From positions 1 through 15,100 of the forward strand of contig PKCT01000025.1 of NCBI GenBank assembly GCA_002862325.1: 15,100 bases of DNA, in the 5' to 3' direction. Within the stretch, counting starts at the first letter, position 1; each line of letters starts with the position of its first letter. Both the position numbers and the translations under genes were made by a program. Source of the DNA: Phycisphaerae bacterium (GTDB taxonomy: Bacteria; Planctomycetota; Phycisphaerae; Phycisphaerales; SM1A02). Of this stretch, positions 6,979-15,100 are shown one piece after another. The notes below the pieces were generated by a model, which was not told where the DNA came from, made no database searches, and was given only the letters and a program-made list of their open reading frames with translations.

Positions 6979-8088
6979 TCAGCGTCGCTGAAGCCGGGCT
7001 CGCCCGCGGGCGAGCGCCGCCCCCGCCCCCTCCGGATCGCGGCTCCAGACTCCGATCCAGAATCCCGGTCGCGTGATGTGGCCGTCGTGATCGACGATCA
7101 TGACATCCTCGTCGCCGGCGACCAGCTGGAGCAGAAGACGGCCTGAAGCCACGTCGAGCTCGACCCGATCGTCGACCGCCGCCTGTCGCAGCTCGCCGAT
7201 CGGCAAGACCGCCGAGAGCCGACCATCGTCGTCGATCACCGAGACCACTCGATCGCGGCTGTCCAGACCGGTCGCATCGCCGGGTTCCCGTCTTGGCGGA
7301 ATGATCCAGTCCTCTCCATCGAGATAGCGGTTGTAGCTGATCCGCCGATAGCGCCGCATCGATTCCGGTTCTCGTCGGACCACCGTGGTCTCCGGATGTT
7401 CGCGCAGCCAATCCCGCCACGGCACGACCGAGACCCCCGGAACGGATCGAAGCTTCGCGCCGGCCTTGGGACCCGCGATGAATCGGCCGTCGTGCGCAGA
7501 GATGAGGCTGGTCGATTCCTCGCCATCGTGCATCACCTGCGCGAGGTCGTCCAACAGTCCACTCACCCCGGGATCGATCGGGGCGTCGTCGAGCCGCCGT
7601 TCGAAGACCATGACCTCGTCGAGAAGCGGTGAACGGGCAAGGACGATCGGGACACCACCGAGCTCGTCGAGCACGACTTCATGCGCATCCACGATGAAGA
7701 GCGGATACGCACGCGATTCCCCACCGATCTCCACCCCGATCACCCGGTCGCCACTCACCACTTCCTTCTGCCACTTTCGGGCATGCGCCGAGTTCCATGC
7801 CTGAACCTCGCCGCCCGGCATCGTCTGGGGTGATTCGTATGCGAGGAGGAAGTCTCGCGGTCGTCCGGACGCCTCCAATGCGGCTCGATCGATCCGAAGA
7901 TCGGAGAGATCGACACCGTAGGTCTCGGGATCGACGCCGTCACCGACCGGCGGTTCACCGACGAGAACGCCTGCGATCCCCCACCCGAGCACCAGTCCAC
8001 CGCCCAGAAGCGCCAGGCCGATCGAAAGAATCAGCGGAAGATGTCTCTTGAGGAGACCACTCGGTCGCGCATCCATCGGGTCGGTCAC
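6979..8088 (-). CDS. DUF3179-like membrane-anchored protein coupled to ctaB
   Basis: The product is 369 residues, with one transmembrane helix near the N-terminus (17-43, PLILSIGLALLGGGLVLGWG) and a large C-terminal domain probably outside the cytoplasm. Residues 113-235 match the DUF3179 pattern: VIGVEIGGESRAYPL, DAHEVVLDELGGVPIVL, VMVFERR, GVSGLLDDLAQVM, AGPKAGAKL and WRDWLREHPET. The family's usual YCPLxG segment is here ARSPLLD (151-157), so the conserved Cys is lost. The GTG start at 8088 overlaps the ctaB stop as GTGA, a classic coupling arrangement; an ATG at 8076 is the alternative. Function is unknown. Its position suggests a link to heme A supply or oxidase assembly, but that is inference only. 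Confidence 0.8.
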   Translation of the reverse strand: MTDPMDARPSGLLKRHLPLILSIGLALLGGGLVLGWGIAGVLVGEPPVGDGVDPETYGVDLSDLRIDRAALEASGRPRDFLLAYESPQTMPGGEVQAWNSAHARKWQKEVVSGDRVIGVEIGGESRAYPLFIVDAHEVVLDELGGVPIVLARSPLLDEVMVFERRLDDAPIDPGVSGLLDDLAQVMHDGEESTSLISAHDGRFIAGPKAGAKLRSVPGVSVVPWRDWLREHPETTVVRREPESMRRYRRISYNRYLDGEDWIIPPRREPGDATGLDSRDRVVSVIDDDGRLSAVLPIGELRQAAVDDRVELDVASGRLLLQLVAGDEDVMIVDHDGHITRPGFWIGVWSRDPEGAGAALARGRARLQRR

Positions 8089-9092
8089 GGTGCGTCTCGA
8101 TTCTCGAGCGCCGGACTCGACGGGGTCGACACGGGAGCGTTCGTGCCCCTCATGACGGCCTCGGGCGAGATCCGCCCCTGATCGAGGACCATCGCGCCGA
8201 GGACGACCGGCAGGTAGACGAGGCTGGCCAGAAACGCTCGACGCGCGTTCTGGTCCGACGGCGACCGCCAGAATCCCATGCAGCGCCAGACGAACCAGAC
8301 TCCAAGCAGGACGCTGACCAGCGCTGCCCACACTCCCGTGATGCCGATCCAGGAGGCCACGAGACCGATCGGTACGAGGAGTACCGCGGTCGTCGACATC
8401 ACCTGCCCGGTCAACCGACCCGTAGGATCGATGACCGGAAGCATCATGTGACCACCCCGGTCGTAGTCTTCTCGATACATCCAAGCCAGCGCGAAGAAGT
8501 GCGGCAGTTGCCAGACGAAGAGCAGACCACCGATCACCCAGGCGCCGTATTCGAGGCCGCCGGTCGCCGCCGACCATCCAATCATCGGCGGGATCGCACC
8601 GCAGACCGCGCCGAGCAGCGTGTTCATCGTCGTGATGGGCTTGAGCGGCGTGTAGATCAGCACGTAGATGCCGATGTTGAGCAGGGCGAGGATCGCCGGA
8701 AGAACGTCGACGTAGAGAAGGAGCGCCACCCCCGCGTACCCGGCCACCACCCCGGCGGCGAACGCCACGGAGCGGGACAGCCGTCCGCTCGCGACCGGAC
8801 GATTCCGGGTGCGATGCATGCGAGCGTCGCGGACCGACTCCCAGGTCTGGTTGAGAATCGCCGCACTGGCCGCCGCGAGCCCCGTCCCGAGCAACGTCAC
8901 GCCGAATGCCGCCCAATCGAACGCCGGGAGACCGTGTCGTCCCAGGACGTAACCAGCGGCCGTGGTCAGCAGCACCAGAATGTTCAGGCGGAGCTTGGTC
9001 AAATCCATCCACATCGTACGCCAGCCCCGTCGACGCGCTGGCGTCGCAGAACCGGAGATCGCGGTATCTGGAGTGACGACGGTCTCGGACAT
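8085..9092 (-). CDS. ctaB: Protoheme IX farnesyltransferase (heme O synthase)
   Basis: The product is 335 residues, an integral membrane UbiA-family prenyltransferase. It transfers a farnesyl group from farnesyl diphosphate to the vinyl group of heme B, making heme O, the precursor of heme A. The first diphosphate/Mg-binding motif is N81-QTW-E85-SVR-D89, running into ARMHRTRNRP (90-99), which is diagnostic of CtaB. The second is YREDYDRGGHMMLPV (206-220). About nine hydrophobic segments follow the charged N-terminus. The usual length is about 300, and the extra residues are polar tails at both ends. There is no Shine-Dalgarno sequence; a TAGAAT box lies 7 bases before the ATG. It is divergent from ctaA and overlaps the DUF3179-like gene downstream. 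Confidence 0.95.
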   Translation of the reverse strand: MSETVVTPDTAISGSATPARRRGWRTMWMDLTKLRLNILVLLTTAAGYVLGRHGLPAFDWAAFGVTLLGTGLAAASAAILNQTWESVRDARMHRTRNRPVASGRLSRSVAFAAGVVAGYAGVALLLYVDVLPAILALLNIGIYVLIYTPLKPITTMNTLLGAVCGAIPPMIGWSAATGGLEYGAWVIGGLLFVWQLPHFFALAWMYREDYDRGGHMMLPVIDPTGRLTGQVMSTTAVLLVPIGLVASWIGITGVWAALVSVLLGVWFVWRCMGFWRSPSDQNARRAFLASLVYLPVVLGAMVLDQGRISPEAVMRGTNAPVSTPSSPALENRDAP

Positions 9093-9099
9093 GGGCCCA

Positions 9100-9105
9100 A
9101 TTCTA
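9100..9105 (-). promoter_or_regulatory. -10-like box 7 nt before the ctaB ATG (possible leaderless start)
   Basis: TAGAAT (5 of 6 to TATAAT) on the minus strand is followed by TGGGCCC and then the ctaB ATG. The geometry is identical to that of the MDR oxidoreductase gene at 3846. ctaB also lacks a Shine-Dalgarno sequence. No clear -35 hexamer was found. The 157-base gap between ctaB and ctaA must hold promoters for both divergent genes. Confidence 0.35.
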
Positions 9106-9249
9106 CGACCCCAGACGGGATCGAACGCGACTTCGACGCCAGGATCTCGACCGATTCCCCGGGAGAGAACCCTTCAGACCCTCCTGCTTTTTTGCTCCTC
9201 GCCTACCATGGTGTCCACTCGTTCGGAATCCCGTACGGAGAGTCGATCC

Positions 9250-10632
9250 ATGTCTCATGAACTGGTGTCCACCGCCGAACGTCGAAGCCTCGCGCTCGGC
9301 ATCGGATTCGGAATCGCCACCGTCATGTGGGCGATCGGGTACGTCGCCTTCATGCAACCCGGGTTGCTCCTCGGAGAGCTGGTGTTCGCCGCGGAACTCC
9401 TTGTGCTCGTGGTCGGAGGCGCCTGGGCCGGAAGACTCCTGGGGTCCATCCGGGCCGGTATCGGCGCGGGCCTCGTCAGCGGTTTCGTGAATCTTCTGAT
9501 CGTCGGCAGTCTGGTGCAATCCGGAGACGGCCTCTCGCTCCTGATCTGGATCGGCGGTCTCCTGATCGCGTCCGCGTTGCTGGGCGGCATCGGCGCCGCG
9601 ATCGGCCGACGCTGGTTTCGAGCGGACCGACTGGGCGCCAGCAGCCCGACGGGGCTCTTCTCGATGGTGGCCGCCGCGACCGTGTTCGTGCTCATCGTGA
9701 CCGGTGGGCTCGTCACCGGCATGGAGGCGGGCCTTGCGGTTCCCGACTGGCCGAACTCCTTCGGCCACAACATGCTGCTCTATCCGCTCAGCGAGATGAC
9801 CGGCGGCATCTTCTACGAGCACGCCCATCGCCTCTACGGCATGCTGGTCGGCCTCACCGCCATCACCCTCCTGATCATGGTGTACGTCCACGACCGACGA
9901 GGATGGGTCCGGACCCTGGCGACGCTGATCTTCGTGATGGTCTGCATCCAGGGACTGATGGGCGGCCTTCGCGTGACCGGTCACCTCACGACGAGCCAGA
10001 CCGACGTCCGACCGAGCACGATCCTCGCGATCGCCCACGGCATGTTCGGACAGTTCACCTTCGCCGCGTTCGTCCTGCTCGCCGTCGTCTCGAGCCGACG
10101 CTGGCGAGGCGGCGAGAAGCCGATCGCGAGTCCATTCGCCCGCCTGGACCGCACCTGGACGTCCCTGCTGGTCGGGGCCCTGGTTCTCCAGCTCTTTCTG
10201 GGCGCGTGCTATCGACACTTCGCCACGCCCCCGCTCGATGGCGCTCCCAAGCCCGTGCCGCCGGCCTGGGCGATGCACGGACACCTCACCTTCTCGGTCG
10301 TGGTCCTGATCGTCGCGTTGGTCGCCGGCCTGCGGGCGAAGACGCGATGCGAAGAGGGCGTTCCGCTGGTGCCGACCCTCGGTCGGACGGTCAACGTCCT
10401 GGTCGGCATCCAGATGACGCTCGGCATCGTCGCCTTCGTCACCACCCTGCTTCGTAAGACCACGTCGATTCCGATCTGGGAACTCGTCCCGACCTCCGCC
10501 CACCAGGCCAACGGCGCGCTGCTGCTCGCCGCGGCCGCCGCGCTGCTGGCGGCCGTGCACCGATTCGAGGCGGTCGAGGAGATCGCGGCCCCCGCGCTCG
10601 AGGATCGGGTCGCCGGTCCGATCGGCGGCTAG
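9250..10632 (+). CDS. ctaA: Heme A synthase (COX15/CtaA) with extra N-terminal membrane domain
   Basis: The product is 460 residues and oxidises heme O to heme A in the membrane. The CtaA core starts near residue 134. It carries VPDWPNSFG (164-172), the EHAHR heme motif (H191/H193), AHG (H263), MHGH (H343/H345) and SAHQANG (H418), so His candidates for all four axial ligands of the two heme sites are present. The loop Cys pair of the Bacillus type is not seen. Residues 1-130 are additional: about four Gly/Ala-rich transmembrane segments (13-35, 39-60, 68-90, 94-118), making the protein well over 100 residues longer than the usual 300-350. GGAG (9237..9240) lies 9 nt before the ATG at 9250 and sets the start; the frame is open further upstream, but those starts lack a ribosome site. 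It is divergent from ctaB and converges with the cox operon over 18 bases. Confidence 0.93.
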   Translation: MSHELVSTAERRSLALGIGFGIATVMWAIGYVAFMQPGLLLGELVFAAELLVLVVGGAWAGRLLGSIRAGIGAGLVSGFVNLLIVGSLVQSGDGLSLLIWIGGLLIASALLGGIGAAIGRRWFRADRLGASSPTGLFSMVAAATVFVLIVTGGLVTGMEAGLAVPDWPNSFGHNMLLYPLSEMTGGIFYEHAHRLYGMLVGLTAITLLIMVYVHDRRGWVRTLATLIFVMVCIQGLMGGLRVTGHLTTSQTDVRPSTILAIAHGMFGQFTFAAFVLLAVVSSRRWRGGEKPIASPFARLDRTWTSLLVGALVLQLFLGACYRHFATPPLDGAPKPVPPAWAMHGHLTFSVVVLIVALVAGLRAKTRCEEGVPLVPTLGRTVNVLVGIQMTLGIVAFVTTLLRKTTSIPIWELVPTSAHQANGALLLAAAAALLAAVHRFEAVEEIAAPALEDRVAGPIGG

Positions 10633-10650
10633 CGGCGGCTGCCGCCCAGC

Positions 10651-11253
10651 TCAGGATCGGAACCAGGTCCCCCACACGAGCGTCGCATAGAGGCTGACCC
10701 ACGCGAGGTCGAGGAAGTGCCAGTACATCGCCAGGTAGGTCACTCCACGGTGCTGGTCCGCGCGGTACCTCCCCCGCCCCGCGTGTCGCACCACGACCGC
10801 CATGGGTCCGATCCCGCCGAGGACGTGGAGCGCGTGCAACGCGGTCAGCACGTAGAAGGTCCACGCGTAGAGATGCCGATCGAAGTCGAGCTCATCGGCG
10901 ATCACCTGGGACCAGGCCGCGACCTGCAGCACGAGGAACGCGATCCCAAGGGCGAACGTGGTCCACAGCCATCGCCTGAACTCGACCTGGCGGTCGCCAG
11001 CGATCGCCCGGGTCGTGAGCCACATCGTCAGGCTCGAGACGAGGATGACGACCGTGCTCAGCGCTAGGAGCGACGGCAGCGCAGGCATGCCGGCGGGCGG
11101 CCACGGGCCGTCGTCCTCGATCCGAACCACGACGAGTCCGAGGATCGTGGCCGCGAAGATCATCGCCAACGACACGATGAAGACGAGCATCCCCATCACG
11201 CCCGCCTCGGTGCGGGCCCTCGGATCTTCGAAGGGGGTGATGCGCTGTTTCAT
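10651..11253 (-). CDS. Second, short cytochrome c oxidase subunit III-like protein
   Basis: The product is 200 residues with five predicted transmembrane helices (about 19-43, 61-84, 96-118, 130-154, 171-196). It belongs to the heme-copper oxidase subunit III family: ALHALHVLGG (138-147) and YWHFLDLAWVSLY (177-189) correspond to TGLHGIHVVIG and YWHIVDLIWIFLF in the main coxC. It lacks the first helices typical of long subunit III, and the TEVLFF segment of helix 1 is replaced (FIVSLAMIF), so the buried Glu is gone. It is the last gene of the cox operon and probably an accessory subunit of the same oxidase. No Shine-Dalgarno sequence precedes the ATG; an 11-bp intercistronic hairpin lies upstream. 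Confidence 0.85.
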   Translation of the reverse strand: MKQRITPFEDPRARTEAGVMGMLVFIVSLAMIFAATILGLVVVRIEDDGPWPPAGMPALPSLLALSTVVILVSSLTMWLTTRAIAGDRQVEFRRWLWTTFALGIAFLVLQVAAWSQVIADELDFDRHLYAWTFYVLTALHALHVLGGIGPMAVVVRHAGRGRYRADQHRGVTYLAMYWHFLDLAWVSLYATLVWGTWFRS

Positions 11254-11289
11254 CGCGTCGCGGTTCGGGCGGAACGAGGGGGGAGACGA

Positions 11290-11315
11290 CGGAACCCCGC
11301 TCGCGCGGGGTTCCG
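11290..11315 (-). repeat. Intercistronic hairpin in the cox operon
   Basis: CGGAACCCCGC (11290..11300) and GCGGGGTTCCG (11305..11315) form a perfect 11-bp stem with a TCGC loop. It lies between the subunit IV-like gene and the short subunit III-like gene. On the minus strand it is followed by TCGTCTCCCCCC, not a T-run, so it is not a standard terminator. It could be a partial attenuator, a processing site or an mRNA-stabilising structure that lowers expression of the last gene. Confidence 0.55.
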
Positions 11316-11341
11316 GGAATGGACGGGGACGCCGAGCGGAC

Positions 11342-11758
11342 TCAGTCGTACTGGGCGTGCGACGAGATCGGCGCGCCCGGCGCGACGTCGTCCAACGTGG
11401 TCTGCACGGCCGGCGGATTGCCCTGGATGACCTGGGGTTCGTACTGGTCGGTGTCCATCAGCACGAAGATCATCAGCAGCACCGCGAAAACGATCGAACC
11501 GACGAGCACGAGACCGTTGAAGGGCCGGTCCCATCGAAGATGCATGAAGTAGAGGGCGACCAACGTCGCCTTGAACCCGGCGATCCCCAGGGCGATGGGC
11601 ATGTTCAGCTCGCCGGCGTCGACGTAACGCACCGCGACCGTGACCGCGGTCAGGACGATGAGTCCGATGCCGGTGGCAAACAGCGGACCGTAGCCGACCA
11701 CGTGGCCCATGCCGTGTTCGCCGTGGTCGTCGTGGTGAATCGCGTTCTCTTGGGACAT
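11342..11758 (-). CDS. Cytochrome c oxidase subunit IV-like protein
   Basis: The product is 138 residues with three predicted membrane helices (about 24-45, 52-73, 81-101), matching the prokaryotic cytochrome c oxidase subunit IV family (CyoD/CtaF type). The family segment FKATLVALYFMHLRWDRP (62-79) is well preserved. The N-terminus is His-rich (IHHDDHGEHGMGH, 7-19), and the C-terminal 35 residues are an extra polar tail. GGGAG lies 8 nt before the ATG, supporting the start. In such oxidases this subunit is a small non-catalytic component thought to help assembly or stability. It is fourth in the operon, 46 bases after coxC. Confidence 0.9.
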   Translation of the reverse strand: MSQENAIHHDDHGEHGMGHVVGYGPLFATGIGLIVLTAVTVAVRYVDAGELNMPIALGIAGFKATLVALYFMHLRWDRPFNGLVLVGSIVFAVLLMIFVLMDTDQYEPQVIQGNPPAVQTTLDDVAPGAPISSHAQYD

Positions 11759-11804
11759 AGTTCAGACTCCCGCGACCCGAGCGACTTTGCCCGGGCCCGT
11801 GCGG

Positions 11805-12782
11805 TCAGTGGATCAGGTAGAAGAGAGGGAAGAGGAAGATCCAGATCAGGTCGACGATGTGCCAGTACAGGCCGCCGTAGTCGACCGGGGCGAAGTACCC
11901 GGGGCCGAACTCGCCTCGCTGGGCCCGCCAGATCAGCCAGCCGATGACCCCCATGCCGATCACGACGTGGATGCCGTGCAGGCCGGTCATGCAGAAGTAG
12001 ATCGCGAAAAAGAGATGCGTGTTCACCGGCATCTCGGGGTCGCCCAGATGCTGCTTGCCGTGGCCGGCGCCCGCATCGTGGGTGTCGGCCGTCTCGACCG
12101 CGGCCTGCTCGGCCGCCAGCGTCGAGGCGAGCCCCCTGGGGCCGACCGCCGCGTTGGCGACGCTCGAGGCCGCCTCCTCAGGCTGGTTCACGATGGTGGA
12201 CATCGACTCGACCCGGGCCGCTTCGGCGCTCGCCTCCTGGGGCGCCGTGAAGATCGGCGTGAGGAGATCCTCGCCGACCTGGGCGAGGTCGTCGGCCTGC
12301 TGCTGGTCGACCGGCTGGTAGAAGCCGGTGCCCCAGATCAGGTTCTCGTGAAACTTGTGGGTGTACTCCACGTACTTGATGCCCAGGAAGCCCACCGCAC
12401 CACCCATGGTCAACCAGAGACAGATGACCAGCGGAATCTTTTTTCCCGTCTGGGCGTAGCGCACCGCGAGCGCCATGGTCAGACTCGAGGCGATCAGCAC
12501 GCAGGTGTTGATGCCACCCATGAGCGTGTCCAGATACTGGCTCGCGTAGGAGAACACCTCGGGATTCCGGGCCCGGAGCACCGCGTACGCCGCGAAGAGA
12601 CCGCCGAAGAACAGCACTTCGGTCGCGAGGAACAGCCACATGCCGAGCTTGCCGGCGTCGAACTGCTGCGGCATCGACTCGAAGTGGTGCGCGAGGTTCG
12701 GGTCGTGGCCATGACCATGATCGTCGTGACCGTGATCCGGCGTGTCCGGTTGATCCGTGGGGTTGGCCTGGATGGACGTCAT
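11805..12782 (-). CDS. coxC: Cytochrome c oxidase subunit III with long Ala-rich insert
   Basis: The product is 325 residues. Family landmarks are LGMWLFLATEVLFFGGLFAAY (46-66, with buried Glu 55), GGINTCVLIASSLTMALAVR (89-108), KYVEYTHKFHE (136-146), NTHLFFAIYFCMTGLHGIHV (254-273) and YWHIVDLIWIFLFPLFY (306-322). Subunit III does not bind metal in the core enzyme but stabilises it and helps proton uptake. Two oddities stand out. The N-terminus has a His/Asp-rich segment (HGHDDHGHGHD, 17-27). About 100 residues (150-250, rich in Ala, Glu and Gln) separate the KYVEYTHKF helix from the NTHLFF helix, where relatives have a short loop. GGAG lies 8 nt before the ATG at 12782. Upstream in-frame starts would overlap coxA and lack ribosome sites. 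Confidence 0.93.
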   Translation of the reverse strand: MTSIQANPTDQPDTPDHGHDDHGHGHDPNLAHHFESMPQQFDAGKLGMWLFLATEVLFFGGLFAAYAVLRARNPEVFSYASQYLDTLMGGINTCVLIASSLTMALAVRYAQTGKKIPLVICLWLTMGGAVGFLGIKYVEYTHKFHENLIWGTGFYQPVDQQQADDLAQVGEDLLTPIFTAPQEASAEAARVESMSTIVNQPEEAASSVANAAVGPRGLASTLAAEQAAVETADTHDAGAGHGKQHLGDPEMPVNTHLFFAIYFCMTGLHGIHVVIGMGVIGWLIWRAQRGEFGPGYFAPVDYGGLYWHIVDLIWIFLFPLFYLIH

Positions 12783-12831
12783 CCGGTGAACTCCAATGAG
12801 CTTCGGCCCGATCGGACCGCGAGTAGACGGG

Positions 12832-14532
<1,701 letters not shown>

Positions 14533-14676
14533 CTGAAACCTCTTGGCGAACGGTATGGGGTGCCGACGGCACTCCAGATTCGGGGCGAAGGAACGGAGTC
14601 GATCGACGAACCACTCGCGATCGGCATGAACAGGCAGGTACCGGCCACCCCGACCGGATCCCGCCGAAACGGAAGA

Positions 14677-15100
14677 TCAGTTGGCTCCCCCGACGTAGCG
14701 GCCGGAAGCGTCGAACTGATCGAGATTCTTGATCATCCCAATGACCGCGTCGATAGCGCGATCACCGAGCTGGCCGCGGAAGTGCGGCATGTTTGGTCCA
14801 TATCCGCCGACGAGGAGCTCGCCGGGGTTGTAGATCGAGGCGCGGATGTAGTCCTCGGGGGTCTCGTACAGCTTGCCCGGACCGATGTAGTCCTTCAGCG
14901 TGGTGTTGGGACGTCCCTTGGTGCCGCCGGTGACCGGCGTGGTGCCCGCGACGGTCCGTTCCCAGATCGCACCGAGGCCGGCCAACGACCCGGAGGAGGA
15001 GTCGCCCCACGACGGACCAGTGTTGGCGGCGCCGTCGATGGTGTGGCAGTTGGCGCAACGTCCGTAGATCCGCGGCCCCGCGAAGGAGTAGAGATCCTCG
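14677..15100 (-). CDS. coxB: Cytochrome c oxidase subunit II, C-terminal cytochrome c domain (partial)
   Basis: The frame is open from the right window edge to a TGA at 14677..14679 (140 complete codons). It begins EDLYSFAGPRIYGR and contains one heme c site, CANCH (visible residues 15-19), then TIDGAANTGPSW, DYIRASIYNP and a GYGPNMPHF segment whose Met (visible residue 104) is the expected sixth ligand. It ends with a typical helix, IDAVIGMIKNL. This matches the cytochrome c domain fused to subunit II in caa3-type oxidases, where it delivers electrons to CuA. The CuA domain and membrane anchors lie outside the window, so a separate cytochrome c gene upstream of coxA is the alternative. It is the first gene visible in the operon. 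Confidence 0.85.
   Translation of the reverse strand, partial: EDLYSFAGPRIYGRCANCHTIDGAANTGPSWGDSSSGSLAGLGAIWERTVAGTTPVTGGTKGRPNTTLKDYIGPGKLYETPEDYIRASIYNPGELLVGGYGPNMPHFRGQLGDRAIDAVIGMIKNLDQFDASGRYVGGAN

Noticed and set aside
6998..7015. Perfect 18-base palindrome near the end of the DUF3179-like gene
   Set aside because: It consists of G/C-rich Arg/Ala/Gly codons in coding sequence, with no T-run after it on either strand. Probably a codon-composition effect, not a terminator.
8089..9012. N-terminal extension of the DUF3179-like frame across ctaB
   Set aside because: This is the same frame running open through ctaB. The extension is Arg/Gly-rich nonsense, and the GTGA overlap gives a natural start at 8088.
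8962..9249. Upstream extension of the ctaA frame into ctaB
   Set aside because: It overlaps the 5' end of ctaB on the other strand and lacks a ribosome site. The GGAG before 9250 marks the real start.
9103..10560. Long open frame (485 codons) antisense to ctaA
   Set aside because: Its translation is low-complexity (Asp/Gln/Glu/Gly/Arg/His-rich), typical of an antisense frame in GC-rich DNA. ctaA on the other strand is unambiguous.
10624..10646. GGCGGC...GCCGCC dyad between the convergent ctaA and cox operon ends
   Set aside because: It could be a bidirectional terminator, but the stem is only 6 bp of repeated GGC/GCC units with alternative pairings and no T-run.

Overview
The window (15.1 kb, GC-rich, densely coding) looks like a chromosomal segment of a planctomycete, most likely of the class Phycisphaerae. 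The best clue is the secreted protein at 521..2521. It combines a Cys-rich CC...C repeat, a PPC-like beta domain and a C-terminal pair of dockerin-like Asp/Asn loops ending in WGxCP, a combination I associate with Phycisphaerales exoproteins. The class assignment is inference; no rRNA or tRNA gene is visible to confirm it.

Layout. (1) 1..2521, minus strand: two paralogous secreted proteins in tandem. One is cut by the window edge, the other is complete. They are separated by a strong terminator, and each has a hairpin just upstream of its ribosome binding site. (2) 2815..3846, minus: an MDR-superfamily oxidoreductase that appears to lack zinc. (3) 3981..5135, plus: a lipoprotein with a DUF1573-like domain, whose stop codon overlaps that of a small convergent coiled-coil protein (5132..5431, minus). 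(4) 5526..6956, plus: an exported-looking prenyltransferase/squalene-oxidase-repeat protein. (5) 6979..9092, minus: ctaB (heme O synthase) overlapping by GTGA with a DUF3179-like membrane-anchored protein. (6) 9250..10632, plus and divergent from ctaB: ctaA (heme A synthase) with an extra membrane domain at its N-terminus. (7) 10651..15100, minus: a cytochrome c oxidase operon. In transcription order it encodes coxB (only its cytochrome c tail is in the window), coxA of the A2 type, coxC with a long Ala-rich insert, a subunit IV-like protein and a short second subunit III-like protein.

The right two thirds therefore form one functional unit. The cox operon encodes an aa3/caa3-type terminal oxidase, while ctaB and ctaA make its heme A (protoheme to heme O to heme A). 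The DUF3179-like protein is translationally coupled to ctaB and is the least explained member. The left third holds cell-surface or extracellular proteins and is probably unrelated to respiration.

I found no CRISPR array, transposase, integrase, phage gene or RNA gene, and no clearly new multi-gene system. The most unusual points are the ctaA fusion, the ctaB/DUF3179 coupling with a lost Cys motif, the coxC insert, the structured leaders of the secreted paralogs, and two genes that lack a Shine-Dalgarno sequence but have a -10-like hexamer exactly 7 nt before the ATG. No stretch over 300 bases lacks a gene. The largest gaps are 261..520 and 2522..2814, and both are described below.
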